Shown: in pieces, positions 1 through 5,247 of the stretch
How positions within the stretch are numbered: the stretch's first letter is position 1
Layout of the letters: each line of letters begins with the position of its first letter
From: Collinsella sp.
GTDB taxonomy: Bacteria; Actinomycetota; Coriobacteriia; Coriobacteriales; Coriobacteriaceae
DNA: 6,666 nt
Direction of reading: 5' to 3'
Assembly (NCBI GenBank): GCA_019419485.1
Contig: DXZV01000057.1
Coordinates: 2,515 to 9,180 of the forward strand
The notes under the pieces: model-generated
What the model saw: the letters and a program-made list of their open reading frames with translations, nothing else
Told to the model about the DNA's origin: nothing
Databases searched by the model: none
Translations under genes and position numbers: made by a program

Positions 1-1252
1 TCGCGCGCAAGGCATTGCGTTGGCCGACGCCAAACCGGTGCTGCTCATCGATGACTACGAGCGACAGATACTTAAACGCCACGTTATCCGAAAGGACCGC
101 GTGGGTGCCAAAGAGGACATCGAGCTCGCCCGATTCCAGCTGGGCATGGATCCGCTCGCGCTCGGCCGCCGGCGTGGCGCCCGTCAGGAGCGCCCAGGTC
201 ATACCAGCCTGCGAGAGCAAGGGGCCGGTCTTATCGGCATATTGACGCGCCAGCACGCCCGTGGGCGCCATAACGCAGGCCTGCGTGCCGCTATCGGCAG
301 CCACAGCCAGCGCGCAGGCGGCAACAGCGGTCTTGCCGGTACCGACATCGCCCAGCAGCAGGCGGTTCATCACGCGCCCGCCATCGCACATATCGCGCAG
401 GATATCTTGGAACGCGGCCTGTTGCTCGTCGCTCAGCGAAAACGGCAGGGCCTGCTTAAGCGCGGCCAGGTGCTCGCCCGCGGCGTGGGCATAGGGTACC
501 ACATCGACCAGGCCGCCGTCGTTGCGCAGGCGCAGCGCCAGCTGCAGGTAGAGGCACTCCTCGTAGGCAAGCCGTGCGCGCGCGATATCGCGCTCAGCCA
601 TGCTCGAGGGAAAATGGATCGATCGAAGCGCACGGGCATTGCTCATCAGGCGGCGCTTGACGCGCAAGCGTGCGGGAATCGGATCGAAGGGATTGCCGAC
701 GACCTCGAGCGCGCCACTTACGATGCGGCGCATCCACGCCTGGCTCACGCCGTCACTCACATAATGGACCGGCAAAATGGTGCCCGCAGCACGCCCCTCA
801 TCGAGCTTTTCAAAGTGCGGCGAGGCCATCTGCTTAAAACCGTAGGCAAACTCAACCTTGCCCATCACGGCCAGGCGGTCGCCCTGCTTAAGCTGCTGGG
901 CAATCCAAGGCTGACGGAAAAAGGCGACCTGCAGCACGCCCGTCTCATCAACGAGTGAGACCTCGGTCACCTGCATGCGCGGACGCGGCTTCTTTTGAAC
1001 GATACGGTCGACCGTGGCGATGATGGTGCACACGGTACCGATGGGCGCCATCTCGATGGACCAGGAGCGCGTAAAGTCCAGGTATCGATGAGGGATATGG
1101 AGAAGGAGGTCCCCCACCGTCCGAATTCCCAGACGGCGAAGGGCCTCCTCACGTTTACCCGAAACATATTTGAGTCGCGCGATATCCTCGTCGAGCGCAT
1201 TGCTCTGGGCAAAGCGATCCGAGACGCGCGGCACGGAGCAGAGCTCGGACAT
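1..1252 (-). CDS. recG: ATP-dependent DNA helicase RecG, N-terminal 417 codons (3' end cut by window edge)
   Basis: RecG remodels stalled replication forks and branch-migrates Holliday junctions, using ATP. The reading frame opens at an ATG at 1252 and stays open to base 1, giving 417 codons; family members are about 680-720 residues, so the second helicase lobe lies outside. Residues about 25-190 form the wedge/OB region that contacts junction DNA, with PHRYLDF near 54-60. The first motor lobe follows: Q-motif-like FSLSDEQQAAF (271-281), Walker A GDVGTGKT (301-308), motif Ia MAPTGVLARQ (328-337), GTHAV (382-386) and the DEQHRFGV box (402-409), which is diagnostic for RecG. Motif Ia has Gly where most RecG proteins have Glu (APTE). 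The start lies 10 nt past the fakA stop. Only a weak Shine-Dalgarno is visible (TAGG overlapping that stop), which suggests translational coupling. The identification is secure; the exact start is less certain. Confidence 0.96.
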   Translation of the reverse strand, partial: MSELCSVPRVSDRFAQSNALDEDIARLKYVSGKREEALRRLGIRTVGDLLLHIPHRYLDFTRSWSIEMAPIGTVCTIIATVDRIVQKKPRPRMQVTEVSLVDETGVLQVAFFRQPWIAQQLKQGDRLAVMGKVEFAYGFKQMASPHFEKLDEGRAAGTILPVHYVSDGVSQAWMRRIVSGALEVVGNPFDPIPARLRVKRRLMSNARALRSIHFPSSMAERDIARARLAYEECLYLQLALRLRNDGGLVDVVPYAHAAGEHLAALKQALPFSLSDEQQAAFQDILRDMCDGGRVMNRLLLGDVGTGKTAVAACALAVAADSGTQACVMAPTGVLARQYADKTGPLLSQAGMTWALLTGATPAAERERIHAQLESGELDVLFGTHAVLSDNVAFKYLSLVVIDEQHRFGVGQRNALRA

Positions 1253-1262
1253 AGGCAGATGC

Positions 1263-2924
1263 CTACTCGATCGAGAAGATCACGGGATAGAGCGGCTGCT
1301 CGCCACGATGGGCGTCGATCTCCAGGTCGGGCTGAGCCTCCTCGATAGCGTCGACGATCTCCTGGAAGGCTTCATCGGACAGCTCCTCGCCGGCCAGAAT
1401 CGTCAGCGCGTCGCCCTCCTCTTCCTCCTGCATGCGGTTGATGCAATCGAGCGTGACCTGCTTCACGTCGGAGCCGACGACATCGATGGAGCCGGCAATG
1501 ATGCCCATGACGTCACCGGAGTGAATTGGCGAACCGTCGGAGGCGCTGGAGTCGCGCACGGCGCGGGTGACCTCGCCATCGCGGACCTCGCTGATGGCGT
1601 CGACCATAGCGGCGACGGCATCCTCGAGCTCGGAATCGGGCAGGACCGCGAACAGCGCGGAGAAGGCCTGCGGAACGGTCTTGGTGGGAACGACGGCGAC
1701 CTTCTTGTCGGTGCAGGCTGAGGCAGCGGCCTCAGCGGCCATGCGGATGTTGCCGTTGTTGGGCAGAATGATGATCGAGGTCGCGTTGACCTGGTCAACA
1801 GCGCCCAGCAGGTCTGCAGTCGAGGGGTTCATGGTCTGACCACCCGACACGATCACGTCGACGCCGAGGGACTTGAGGATGTCTGCCTCGCCGGACCCAG
1901 CGGCAACGGCGACAAAGCCCAGCGCCTTGGCGGGCTCGGCGGCCTTTTCCTGGTCCTCATGAATCTTGGCGGTACGGTCGTGGGCCTCCATCTCCATGTT
2001 GTGGATAAAGACCTCGTAGATCTGACCAAGCTGAAGCATGTGCTCGAGCACCAGGTTGGGGGTGTTGGAGTGCACGTGGATCTTGTAATCGGGGTAGGCG
2101 CCCACGAGTAGCTCACAGTCGCCCATGGAACCCAGGAACTTAAGGCACTCATCCTCGTCAAAGGGAGCGTCAGCCTTAAAGAGGAACTCGTTGCAGTAGC
2201 GGAACTCCGAGCCCTCCCAGTCGTCGTTGGCCTCGATCTCAACGCGATTGAGGGCCGCGTCGCGGGCAGAGCCAGCGGAATCAAACGTGGCGGAGAAATC
2301 CTCGACAACGGTGCTGCGGCCAAGCGCGGCGGCAACAAAGTTCTCCAGGAAGATGGCAAAGCCAAAGGCGCCGGAGTCGACCACGCCGTTCTCCTTCAGA
2401 ACGGGTAGAAGGTCGGGCGTGCGAGCGACAGACTGATATGCCTCGACGACGATAGCGTCGAGCGCGTCCTCGGCCGAGAACTTCTTCTTTTCGCACTCGT
2501 CGGCCTTGGTCGAGACATCGCGCAGCACCGTGAGAATCGTGCCCTCGATGGGCTTACGGACGGCCTGGAAGGCGACCTTGACGGCGCGGCGGAACGCATA
2601 GGCGATGTTGGCGGACGTGATGGGCTCATCAGCAGAGACGAGACCCTCGGCCACGCCGCGCAGGATCTGAGAGGTGATGACGCCGGAGTTGCCGCGGGCA
2701 CCCATCAGGGAGCCGTGGGTGATGGCGCCGGCGATGGCCTCCATATCGGCATCGGCGGGAAGGGCGGAAAGCTCCTTGGTCACCGAGGCGAGCGTGAGCG
2801 ACATGTTGGTACCGGTGTCGCCGTCGGGTACGGGGAAGACATTGAGCTTGTTGATCTCCTCGGCCTTGTCGGAAACAGCAGCCGCAGCGATCGGAAAACA
2901 GGTGCGAATGGTCTTTGCAATCAT
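1263..2924 (-). CDS. fakA: Fatty acid kinase FakA (YloV/DAK2-domain protein), 553 aa
   Basis: FakA phosphorylates fatty acids held by a FakB (DegV-family) carrier, making acyl-phosphate for phospholipid synthesis in the cytosol. The N-terminal DAK2/DhaL-like kinase domain (about 1-200) shows NVFPVPDGDTGTNMSLT (28-44) with the Mg-ATP aspartates D34 and D36, GARGNSGVITSQILRG (75-90) and VDSGAFGF (182-189). The middle domain keeps C244 and the HVH pair H283/H285, matching the Cys/His/His zinc site known in staphylococcal FakA. The C-terminal domain (about 335-553) has SGGQTMNPST (360-369) and ILPNNGNIRMAAE (386-398), typical of the family. Full length of about 550 aa is normal. The ATG at 2924 follows a GGAG (2937-2940) with a rather long 12-nt spacer. 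It lies 27 nt after the yloU-like gene and 10 nt before recG, so all three are probably one transcript. No fakB is in the window. Function is by family; the substrate is inferred. Confidence 0.93.
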   Translation of the reverse strand: MIAKTIRTCFPIAAAAVSDKAEEINKLNVFPVPDGDTGTNMSLTLASVTKELSALPADADMEAIAGAITHGSLMGARGNSGVITSQILRGVAEGLVSADEPITSANIAYAFRRAVKVAFQAVRKPIEGTILTVLRDVSTKADECEKKKFSAEDALDAIVVEAYQSVARTPDLLPVLKENGVVDSGAFGFAIFLENFVAAALGRSTVVEDFSATFDSAGSARDAALNRVEIEANDDWEGSEFRYCNEFLFKADAPFDEDECLKFLGSMGDCELLVGAYPDYKIHVHSNTPNLVLEHMLQLGQIYEVFIHNMEMEAHDRTAKIHEDQEKAAEPAKALGFVAVAAGSGEADILKSLGVDVIVSGGQTMNPSTADLLGAVDQVNATSIIILPNNGNIRMAAEAAASACTDKKVAVVPTKTVPQAFSALFAVLPDSELEDAVAAMVDAISEVRDGEVTRAVRDSSASDGSPIHSGDVMGIIAGSIDVVGSDVKQVTLDCINRMQEEEEGDALTILAGEELSDEAFQEIVDAIEEAQPDLEIDAHRGEQPLYPVIFSIE

Positions 2925-2951
2925 GGGTATTTGAATCTCCGTTTTCGGATG

Positions 2952-3308
2952 CTAGTTCAGACGGCTCTTGAGCGCGTCGATGTGAATGCCGATCTTAAGG
3001 CTGGCGGGATCGATCTGGGCGATCTCCTGCAGGGTGAAGGCAACGGAGCTCGAAAGATTGTGGCAGACGGACTTCATGTTGACGCCGTTCTCGAGCACGA
3101 CGTGAAGATCGACCGTAAGGCCGTTCTCGTCGGCGGAGACAAGCACGCCCTTGCGGAGGCGCTGACCGGCAAGCAGGCGCACGCTCTCGGCGCCCTGGAG
3201 CTGCTCAGCCATACCGACGACGCCATAGCACGTCATCGCGGCATAACCGGCAATATCGGCAATAACGTCGTTCGAGACGCTCAGGCTGCCGTTGATGGTC
3301 TCAGACAC
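2952..3308 (-). CDS. Asp23/Gls24 family envelope stress-response protein (YloU-like), 118 aa
   Basis: This is a small Asp23/Gls24-family protein. Members are cytosolic or membrane-associated and linked to envelope stress; the biochemical role of the YloU branch is not established. The family pattern is clear: an N-terminal GSLSVSNDVIADIAGYAAM segment (7-25) followed by YGVVGMAEQL (28-37), then a central strand GLTVDLHVVLENGVNMKSV (63-81) and a C-terminal GIHIDAL (107-113). The length equals that of B. subtilis YloU (about 120 aa). There is no signal peptide or membrane segment. Translation starts at a GTG (3306-3308) preceded by a consensus AAGGAG with a 6-nt spacer, which fixes the start. 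It is first in a run with fakA and recG. The yloU-yloV-recG neighbourhood is shared with Bacillota (there with serine dehydratase genes in between), supporting the assignment. Confidence 0.9.
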   Translation of the reverse strand: MSETINGSLSVSNDVIADIAGYAAMTCYGVVGMAEQLQGAESVRLLAGQRLRKGVLVSADENGLTVDLHVVLENGVNMKSVCHNLSSSVAFTLQEIAQIDPASLKIGIHIDALKSRLN

Positions 3309-3314
3309 AAGAAT

Positions 3315-3320
3315 CTCCTT
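3315..3320 (-). promoter_or_regulatory. Ribosome binding site for the yloU-like gene
   Basis: AAGGAG reads on the minus strand with 6 nt to the GTG codon at 3308. It is the strongest Shine-Dalgarno in this operon and supports the GTG start of the Asp23-family gene, which has no ATG nearby. Confidence 0.75.
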
Positions 3321-3323
3321 ATC

Positions 3324-3340
3324 TGGTGCTCACGGCACCA
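3324..3340 (-). promoter_or_regulatory. Small leader hairpin just upstream of the yloU-like gene
   Basis: TGGTGC and GCACCA form a 6-bp inverted repeat around a 5-nt loop, ending 3 nt before the AAGGAG of the Asp23-family gene. In the mRNA it would sit in the 5' leader next to the ribosome site and could modulate initiation. No riboswitch class is recognisable, and short inverted repeats also occur by chance in high-GC DNA. Confidence 0.3.
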
Positions 3341-3364
3341 TGTCGTGGGAGCAATCATTGCAAT

Positions 3365-3370
3365 ATTCTA
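3365..3370 (-). promoter_or_regulatory. Possible -10 element of the yloU-fakA-recG operon
   Basis: TAGAAT on the minus strand matches TATAAT at 5 of 6 bases and would start transcription near 3358, leaving a leader of about 50 nt before the GTG. No good -35 hexamer stands 16-18 bp upstream. A TTGACT at 3447-3452 is too far away to pair with it. Because the upstream tRNA unit ends in a strong terminator, some promoter is expected between about 3309 and 3466; this is the best candidate I can see. Confidence 0.3.
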
Positions 3371-3466
3371 CAACGACCGCGCCATGTTGAGGTGATGGGT
3401 CGCGGGATTACATCCTCGACACGAAATGTTGATATGGCAACGTCCGAGTCAAGTGGTCGCGGCATG

Positions 3467-3496
3467 AAAAAACCCGCCGCATAAGCGACGGGTTTT
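3467..3496 (-). terminator. Intrinsic terminator of the tRNA-Asn operon
   Basis: On the minus strand a 12-bp stem (AAAACCCGTCGC pairing with GCGGCGGGTTTT, one G-U pair) closes a TTAT loop and ends in a run of six T. It begins 6 nt after the CCA end of the downstream tRNA-Asn copy. The opposite strand has a shorter T run, so the minus orientation is favoured. It separates the tRNA unit from the yloU-fakA-recG operon. Confidence 0.88.
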
Positions 3497-3501
3497 ACAA
3501 C

Positions 3502-3579
3502 CTGGCTCCCCGGGTAGGACTCGAACCTACAACAGCGCGGTTAACAGCCGCGTGCTCTACCATTGAGCTACCGAGGAAT
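3502..3579 (-). repeat. 78-bp direct repeat, copy 1 (tRNA-Asn duplication)
   Basis: Bases 3502-3579 and 3611-3688 are identical over 78 bp: the 75-nt tRNA plus one flanking base on the 3' side and two on the 5' side. Identity stops almost exactly at the gene ends, which fits either an old duplication kept identical by selection and gene conversion or simple constraint on the tRNA. Confidence 0.9.
3503..3577 (-). tRNA. tRNA-Asn (GTT anticodon), second copy in transcription order
   Basis: This is a 75-nt tRNA with full cloverleaf pairing. The acceptor TCCTCGG pairs with CCGGGGA (one T-G wobble), the D stem is GCTC/GAGC, the anticodon stem CGCGG/CCGCG holds loop CTGTTAA with anticodon GTT, the variable loop has 5 nt, and the T arm is GTAGG-TTCGAGT-CCTAC. 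The discriminator is G and CCA is encoded. GTT reads the AAC and AAU codons for asparagine. It is identical to the copy at 3612-3686 and lies directly before the strong terminator. The encoded CCA means the end need not be added by nucleotidyltransferase. Confidence 0.97.
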
Positions 3580-3584
3580 TTAAA

Positions 3585-3602
3585 AGCCCAGCGGAATGGG
3601 CT
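3585..3602 (-). terminator. Weak terminator-like hairpin between the two tRNA-Asn genes
   Basis: AGCCCA and TGGGCT form a 6-bp stem with a TTCCGC loop, and the 3' arm runs into TTTT on the minus strand. It fills most of the 34-nt spacer. It could attenuate transcription into the second tRNA, or simply act as a processing or 3'-trimming structure for the first. The stem is short, so termination would be partial at best. Confidence 0.4.
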
Positions 3603-3610
3603 GAGAAATT

Positions 3611-3688
3611 CTGGCTCCCCGGGTAGGACTCGAACCTACAACAGCGCGGTTAACAGCCGCGTGCTCTACCATTGAGCTACCGAGGAAT
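3611..3688 (-). repeat. 78-bp direct repeat, copy 2 (tRNA-Asn duplication)
   Basis: This is the partner of the repeat at 3502-3579, offset by 109 bp. Recombination between the two would delete one tRNA together with the intervening hairpin. Confidence 0.9.
3612..3686 (-). tRNA. tRNA-Asn (GTT anticodon), first copy in transcription order
   Basis: It is base-for-base the same 75-nt cloverleaf as the copy at 3503-3577, with anticodon GTT, discriminator G and encoded CCA. It lies about 24 nt downstream of the predicted transcription start of a strong promoter, so it is the promoter-proximal gene of the pair. Its 3' end is followed by the small hairpin at 3585-3602, which may help define that end. 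Confidence 0.97.
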
Positions 3689-3716
3689 AGGTGCGTGCTC
3701 TCAAGCAACGAAGTTT

Positions 3717-3764
3717 ATTATACGGACGAATCAGCTCAGGGCAAGAACTTTTTTAAGAATTTTT
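3717..3764 (-). promoter_or_regulatory. Promoter of the tRNA-Asn operon with UP-like element
   Basis: On the minus strand a perfect -10 TATAAT (3717-3722) stands 16 bp from a -35 TTGCCC (3739-3744, 4 of 6 consensus). Directly upstream, 3745-3764 is very AT-rich with A and T runs, like the UP elements that bind the RNA polymerase alpha subunit at stable-RNA promoters. Transcription should begin near 3709-3710, giving a leader of about 24 nt before the tRNA. The discriminator after the -10 (AAACTT) is not GC-rich, so the typical sequence sign of stringent control is missing. Confidence 0.75.
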
Positions 3765-3772
3765 CCGACCTA

Positions 3773-3796
3773 GTCATTGGGGACGTCCCCAATGAC
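3773..3796. repeat. Perfect 24-bp palindrome between rpoD and the tRNA-Asn promoter
   Basis: Each half is GTCATTGGGGAC followed by its exact reverse complement, with no loop and GACGTC at the centre. Pairing stops at the next base on both sides. No T run directly follows on either strand, so it is not a standard terminator, and the rpoD unit already has its own hairpin at 3804-3837. It could be a REP-like dispersed palindrome, a dimeric protein-binding site, or a transcript-end structure. The sequence alone does not decide. Confidence 0.85.
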
Positions 3797-3803
3797 CACA
3801 TGA

Positions 3804-3837
3804 AAGCGCCCCCAAGCGGATGTGCTTGAGGGCGCTT
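3804..3837 (-). terminator. Terminator hairpin after rpoD
   Basis: A 14-bp stem (AAGCGCCCTCAAGC pairing with GCTTGGGGGCGCTT, one T-G wobble) closes an ACATCC loop, starting 13 nt after the rpoD stop codon. The U tract is poor: only TTT including the stem end, then C. The hairpin is very stable, and its position argues for termination or 3'-end protection of the dnaG-rpoD transcript. Confidence 0.75.
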
Positions 3838-3850
3838 CTTGCTTGCGAGG

Positions 3851-5206
3851 TTATGACTCGATGTAGTCCTTCAGCTTGCTGCTGCGGCTCGGGTGGCGGA
3901 GCTTGGCCAAGGTCTTGGACTCGATCTGGCGGATACGCTCGCGCGTGACGCCAAACTCGCGGCCGACTTCCTCGAGCGTGCGGGGATGCCCGTCGACAAG
4001 GCCAAAGCGCAGCTCGATAACCTTGCGCTCACGATCGGCAAGCGAGTCGAGCACCTGAGTGAGTTGCTCCTGCAGCATGGAGAAGCTGGCGGCATCGGGC
4101 GGAACGATAGCCTGGGAGTCCTCGATAAAGTCGCCCAGCTGGGAATCCTCTTCCTCGCCGATGGGGGTCTCAAGCGACACGGGCTCCTGCGAGATCTTCT
4201 GGATCTCGCGGACGCGGTCGGCGCTCATGTCCATCTCGGCACCGATCTCCTCGGGGGTCGGGTCGCGACCCAGGTCCTGAAGGAGCTGGCGCTGCACGCG
4301 GACGAGCTTGTTGATAGTCTCGACCATATGCACGGGAATACGGATGGTACGGGCCTGGTCGGCGATAGCGCGCGTAATGGCCTGACGGATCCACCACGTG
4401 GCGTACGTGGAGAACTTGAAGCCCTTCTGGTAGTCGAACTTCTCGACGGCGCGAATCAGACCGAGGTTACCCTCCTGGATCAGGTCAAGGAACAGCATGC
4501 CGCGGCCGACATAGCGCTTGGCGATGGAGACGACCAGACGCAGGTTTGCGCTGATGAGTGCCTGCTTAGCTTCGAGGCCGACGTTCTCAATGCGCGTAAG
4601 ACGACGCATCTCGGCACGCGTGAGCTCGAGCTCACCGGCATCGGCGGCCTCGAGCTTCTCGGTGGCCTCAAGACCGGCCTCGATCTTCATGGCCAGATCG
4701 ACCTCTTCGGAGGCGGTCAGCAGGTCGACCTTGCCGATCTCTTTGAGGTACATACGAACCGGATCGCCGGTCAGCATCACCGTGGAGGCATCGATGCCAC
4801 GCACGCGCGAGCGTGAACGGGACGTGCGCACGGTGCGCTTCTTCTTGCTCTTGGAAGAACCCATCTCGGCGTCGGCCTGACGGGCCATCTTGAGCTCGTG
4901 ATCGTCGAGCGAGCCGGAATCGTGCTCGTCGTCGTCATCGAAATCGTCAGTATCGTTATCGTTATCGTTATCGTCATCGTCGACGTCCATGGGGGCGTCG
5001 TCGTTACCGCTCGCGGAGATAATCTGGATGCCGCTGTTGCGCAGCGCGGAATACACCGCGGTGAGCTGCTCGTCAGAAACATCGATATCCTTCAGGGCGA
5101 CCTGAATCTCGTCCTCGGTTACCGAAGTCCTGTTTGAGCCGTTGCCCATGAGCTTTGCAACGTAGGATTCCAGCCCAGTACCCGTGCTCTCAGTCTTTTT
5201 TGGCAC
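3851..5206 (-). CDS. rpoD: RNA polymerase primary sigma factor RpoD (SigA), 451 aa
   Basis: This is the housekeeping sigma-70 factor, which recruits core RNA polymerase to -10/-35 promoters. Numbered from the GTG start, residues 1-65 are a region 1.1-like head, 69-102 a strongly acidic Asp/Asn tract, and 119-136 a Lys/Arg/Ser-rich basic stretch. Region 1.2 begins at DPVRMYLKEIG (148-158). Region 2 (about 219-293) holds ANLRLVVSIAKRY and the -10-melting segment STYATWWIRQAITRAI with W271/W272. Region 3 includes PVSLETPIGEEEDSQLGDF, the sigma-finger area. Region 4 ends with the -35-binding helix-turn-helix TLEEVGREFGVTRERIRQIE (410-429). I chose the GTG at 5206 because AAGGGAG lies 5 nt before it, whereas the in-frame ATG at 5221 has no Shine-Dalgarno and would place that site inside the gene. 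It follows dnaG by 110 nt and ends in a hairpin terminator. Confidence 0.96.
   Translation of the reverse strand: MPKKTESTGTGLESYVAKLMGNGSNRTSVTEDEIQVALKDIDVSDEQLTAVYSALRNSGIQIISASGNDDAPMDVDDDDNDNDNDTDDFDDDDEHDSGSLDDHELKMARQADAEMGSSKSKKKRTVRTSRSRSRVRGIDASTVMLTGDPVRMYLKEIGKVDLLTASEEVDLAMKIEAGLEATEKLEAADAGELELTRAEMRRLTRIENVGLEAKQALISANLRLVVSIAKRYVGRGMLFLDLIQEGNLGLIRAVEKFDYQKGFKFSTYATWWIRQAITRAIADQARTIRIPVHMVETINKLVRVQRQLLQDLGRDPTPEEIGAEMDMSADRVREIQKISQEPVSLETPIGEEEDSQLGDFIEDSQAIVPPDAASFSMLQEQLTQVLDSLADRERKVIELRFGLVDGHPRTLEEVGREFGVTRERIRQIESKTLAKLRHPSRSSKLKDYIES
4951..4980 (-). repeat. Hexanucleotide tandem repeat inside rpoD
   Basis: Four perfect copies of TATCGT (plus strand, 4951-4974) are followed by one copy with a single change (CATCGT). 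Read on the coding strand it gives alternating Asp and Asn codons (Asn at residues 80, 82 and 84 of the 451-aa protein) within the acidic tract. The unit length is a multiple of three, so slippage would add or remove Asp-Asn pairs without a frameshift. Confidence 0.9.
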
Positions 5207-5211
5207 AGATT

Positions 5212-5218
5212 CTCCCTT
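5212..5218 (-). promoter_or_regulatory. Ribosome binding site that fixes the rpoD GTG start
   Basis: AAGGGAG on the minus strand with a 5-nt spacer to the GTG at 5204-5206. The ATG at 5219-5221 overlaps the upstream side of this site and has no comparable motif of its own. Confidence 0.75.
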
Positions 5219-5221
5219 CAT

Positions 5222-5247
5222 AGTCCACAGGACTCATTACTTTAGCA
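5222..5247 (-). promoter_or_regulatory. Possible internal promoter and small leader hairpin for rpoD
   Basis: In the 110-nt dnaG-rpoD gap the minus strand reads TGC followed by TAAAGT (5239-5244), an extended -10-like element (4 of 6 for the hexamer). There is no convincing -35. A start near 5232 would fall in a 5-bp inverted repeat (AGTCC-TGT-GGACT, 5222-5234) just before the ribosome site. Extra promoters inside or after dnaG are known for rpoD in other bacteria; this one is only a candidate. I see no intrinsic terminator in the gap, so read-through from dnaG is expected as well. Confidence 0.3.

Larger units (their letters stand above)
3309..3466. other. Intergenic leader region between the tRNA terminator and the yloU-like gene
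   Basis: This 158-bp stretch has no credible ORF. It holds the ribosome site, leader hairpin and possible -10 listed separately. An isolated TTGACT at 3447-3452 has no matching -10 at 16-18 bp. I see no further RNA gene or repeat. Confidence 0.6.

Noticed and set aside
20..958. 312-codon open frame on the plus strand opposite recG
   Set aside because: It is an antisense shadow of the recG frame, which carries clear helicase motifs; the plus-strand translation shows no recognisable domain. Long antisense frames are common in high-GC coding DNA.
2715..3395. 226-codon open frame on the plus strand spanning fakA, the Asp23-family gene and the leader
   Set aside because: It runs antisense across two convincing genes and their gap, and the product resembles no family I know.
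3447..3452. TTGACT as the -35 box of the yloU-like operon
   Set aside because: No -10-like hexamer occurs 16-18 bp downstream; the nearest good -10 is about 75 bp away.
3502..3688. The tandem tRNA repeats as a CRISPR array or attachment-site pair of an integrated element
   Set aside because: There are only two copies, each a complete tRNA with cloverleaf and CCA, and the 34-nt spacer holds no element or integrase.
3773..3796. The palindrome as an intrinsic terminator for rpoD
   Set aside because: It has no loop-forming spacer and no T run directly after it on either strand, and a better-placed hairpin already follows rpoD at 3804-3837.
3893..4816. 307-codon open frame on the plus strand opposite rpoD
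   Set aside because: It mirrors the rpoD coding frame in codon-position composition and has no recognisable domain; rpoD is unambiguous on the other strand.
5219..5221. ATG at 5221 as the rpoD start
   Set aside because: There is no ribosome site ahead of it, and the Shine-Dalgarno for the GTG at 5206 would fall within its first codons.
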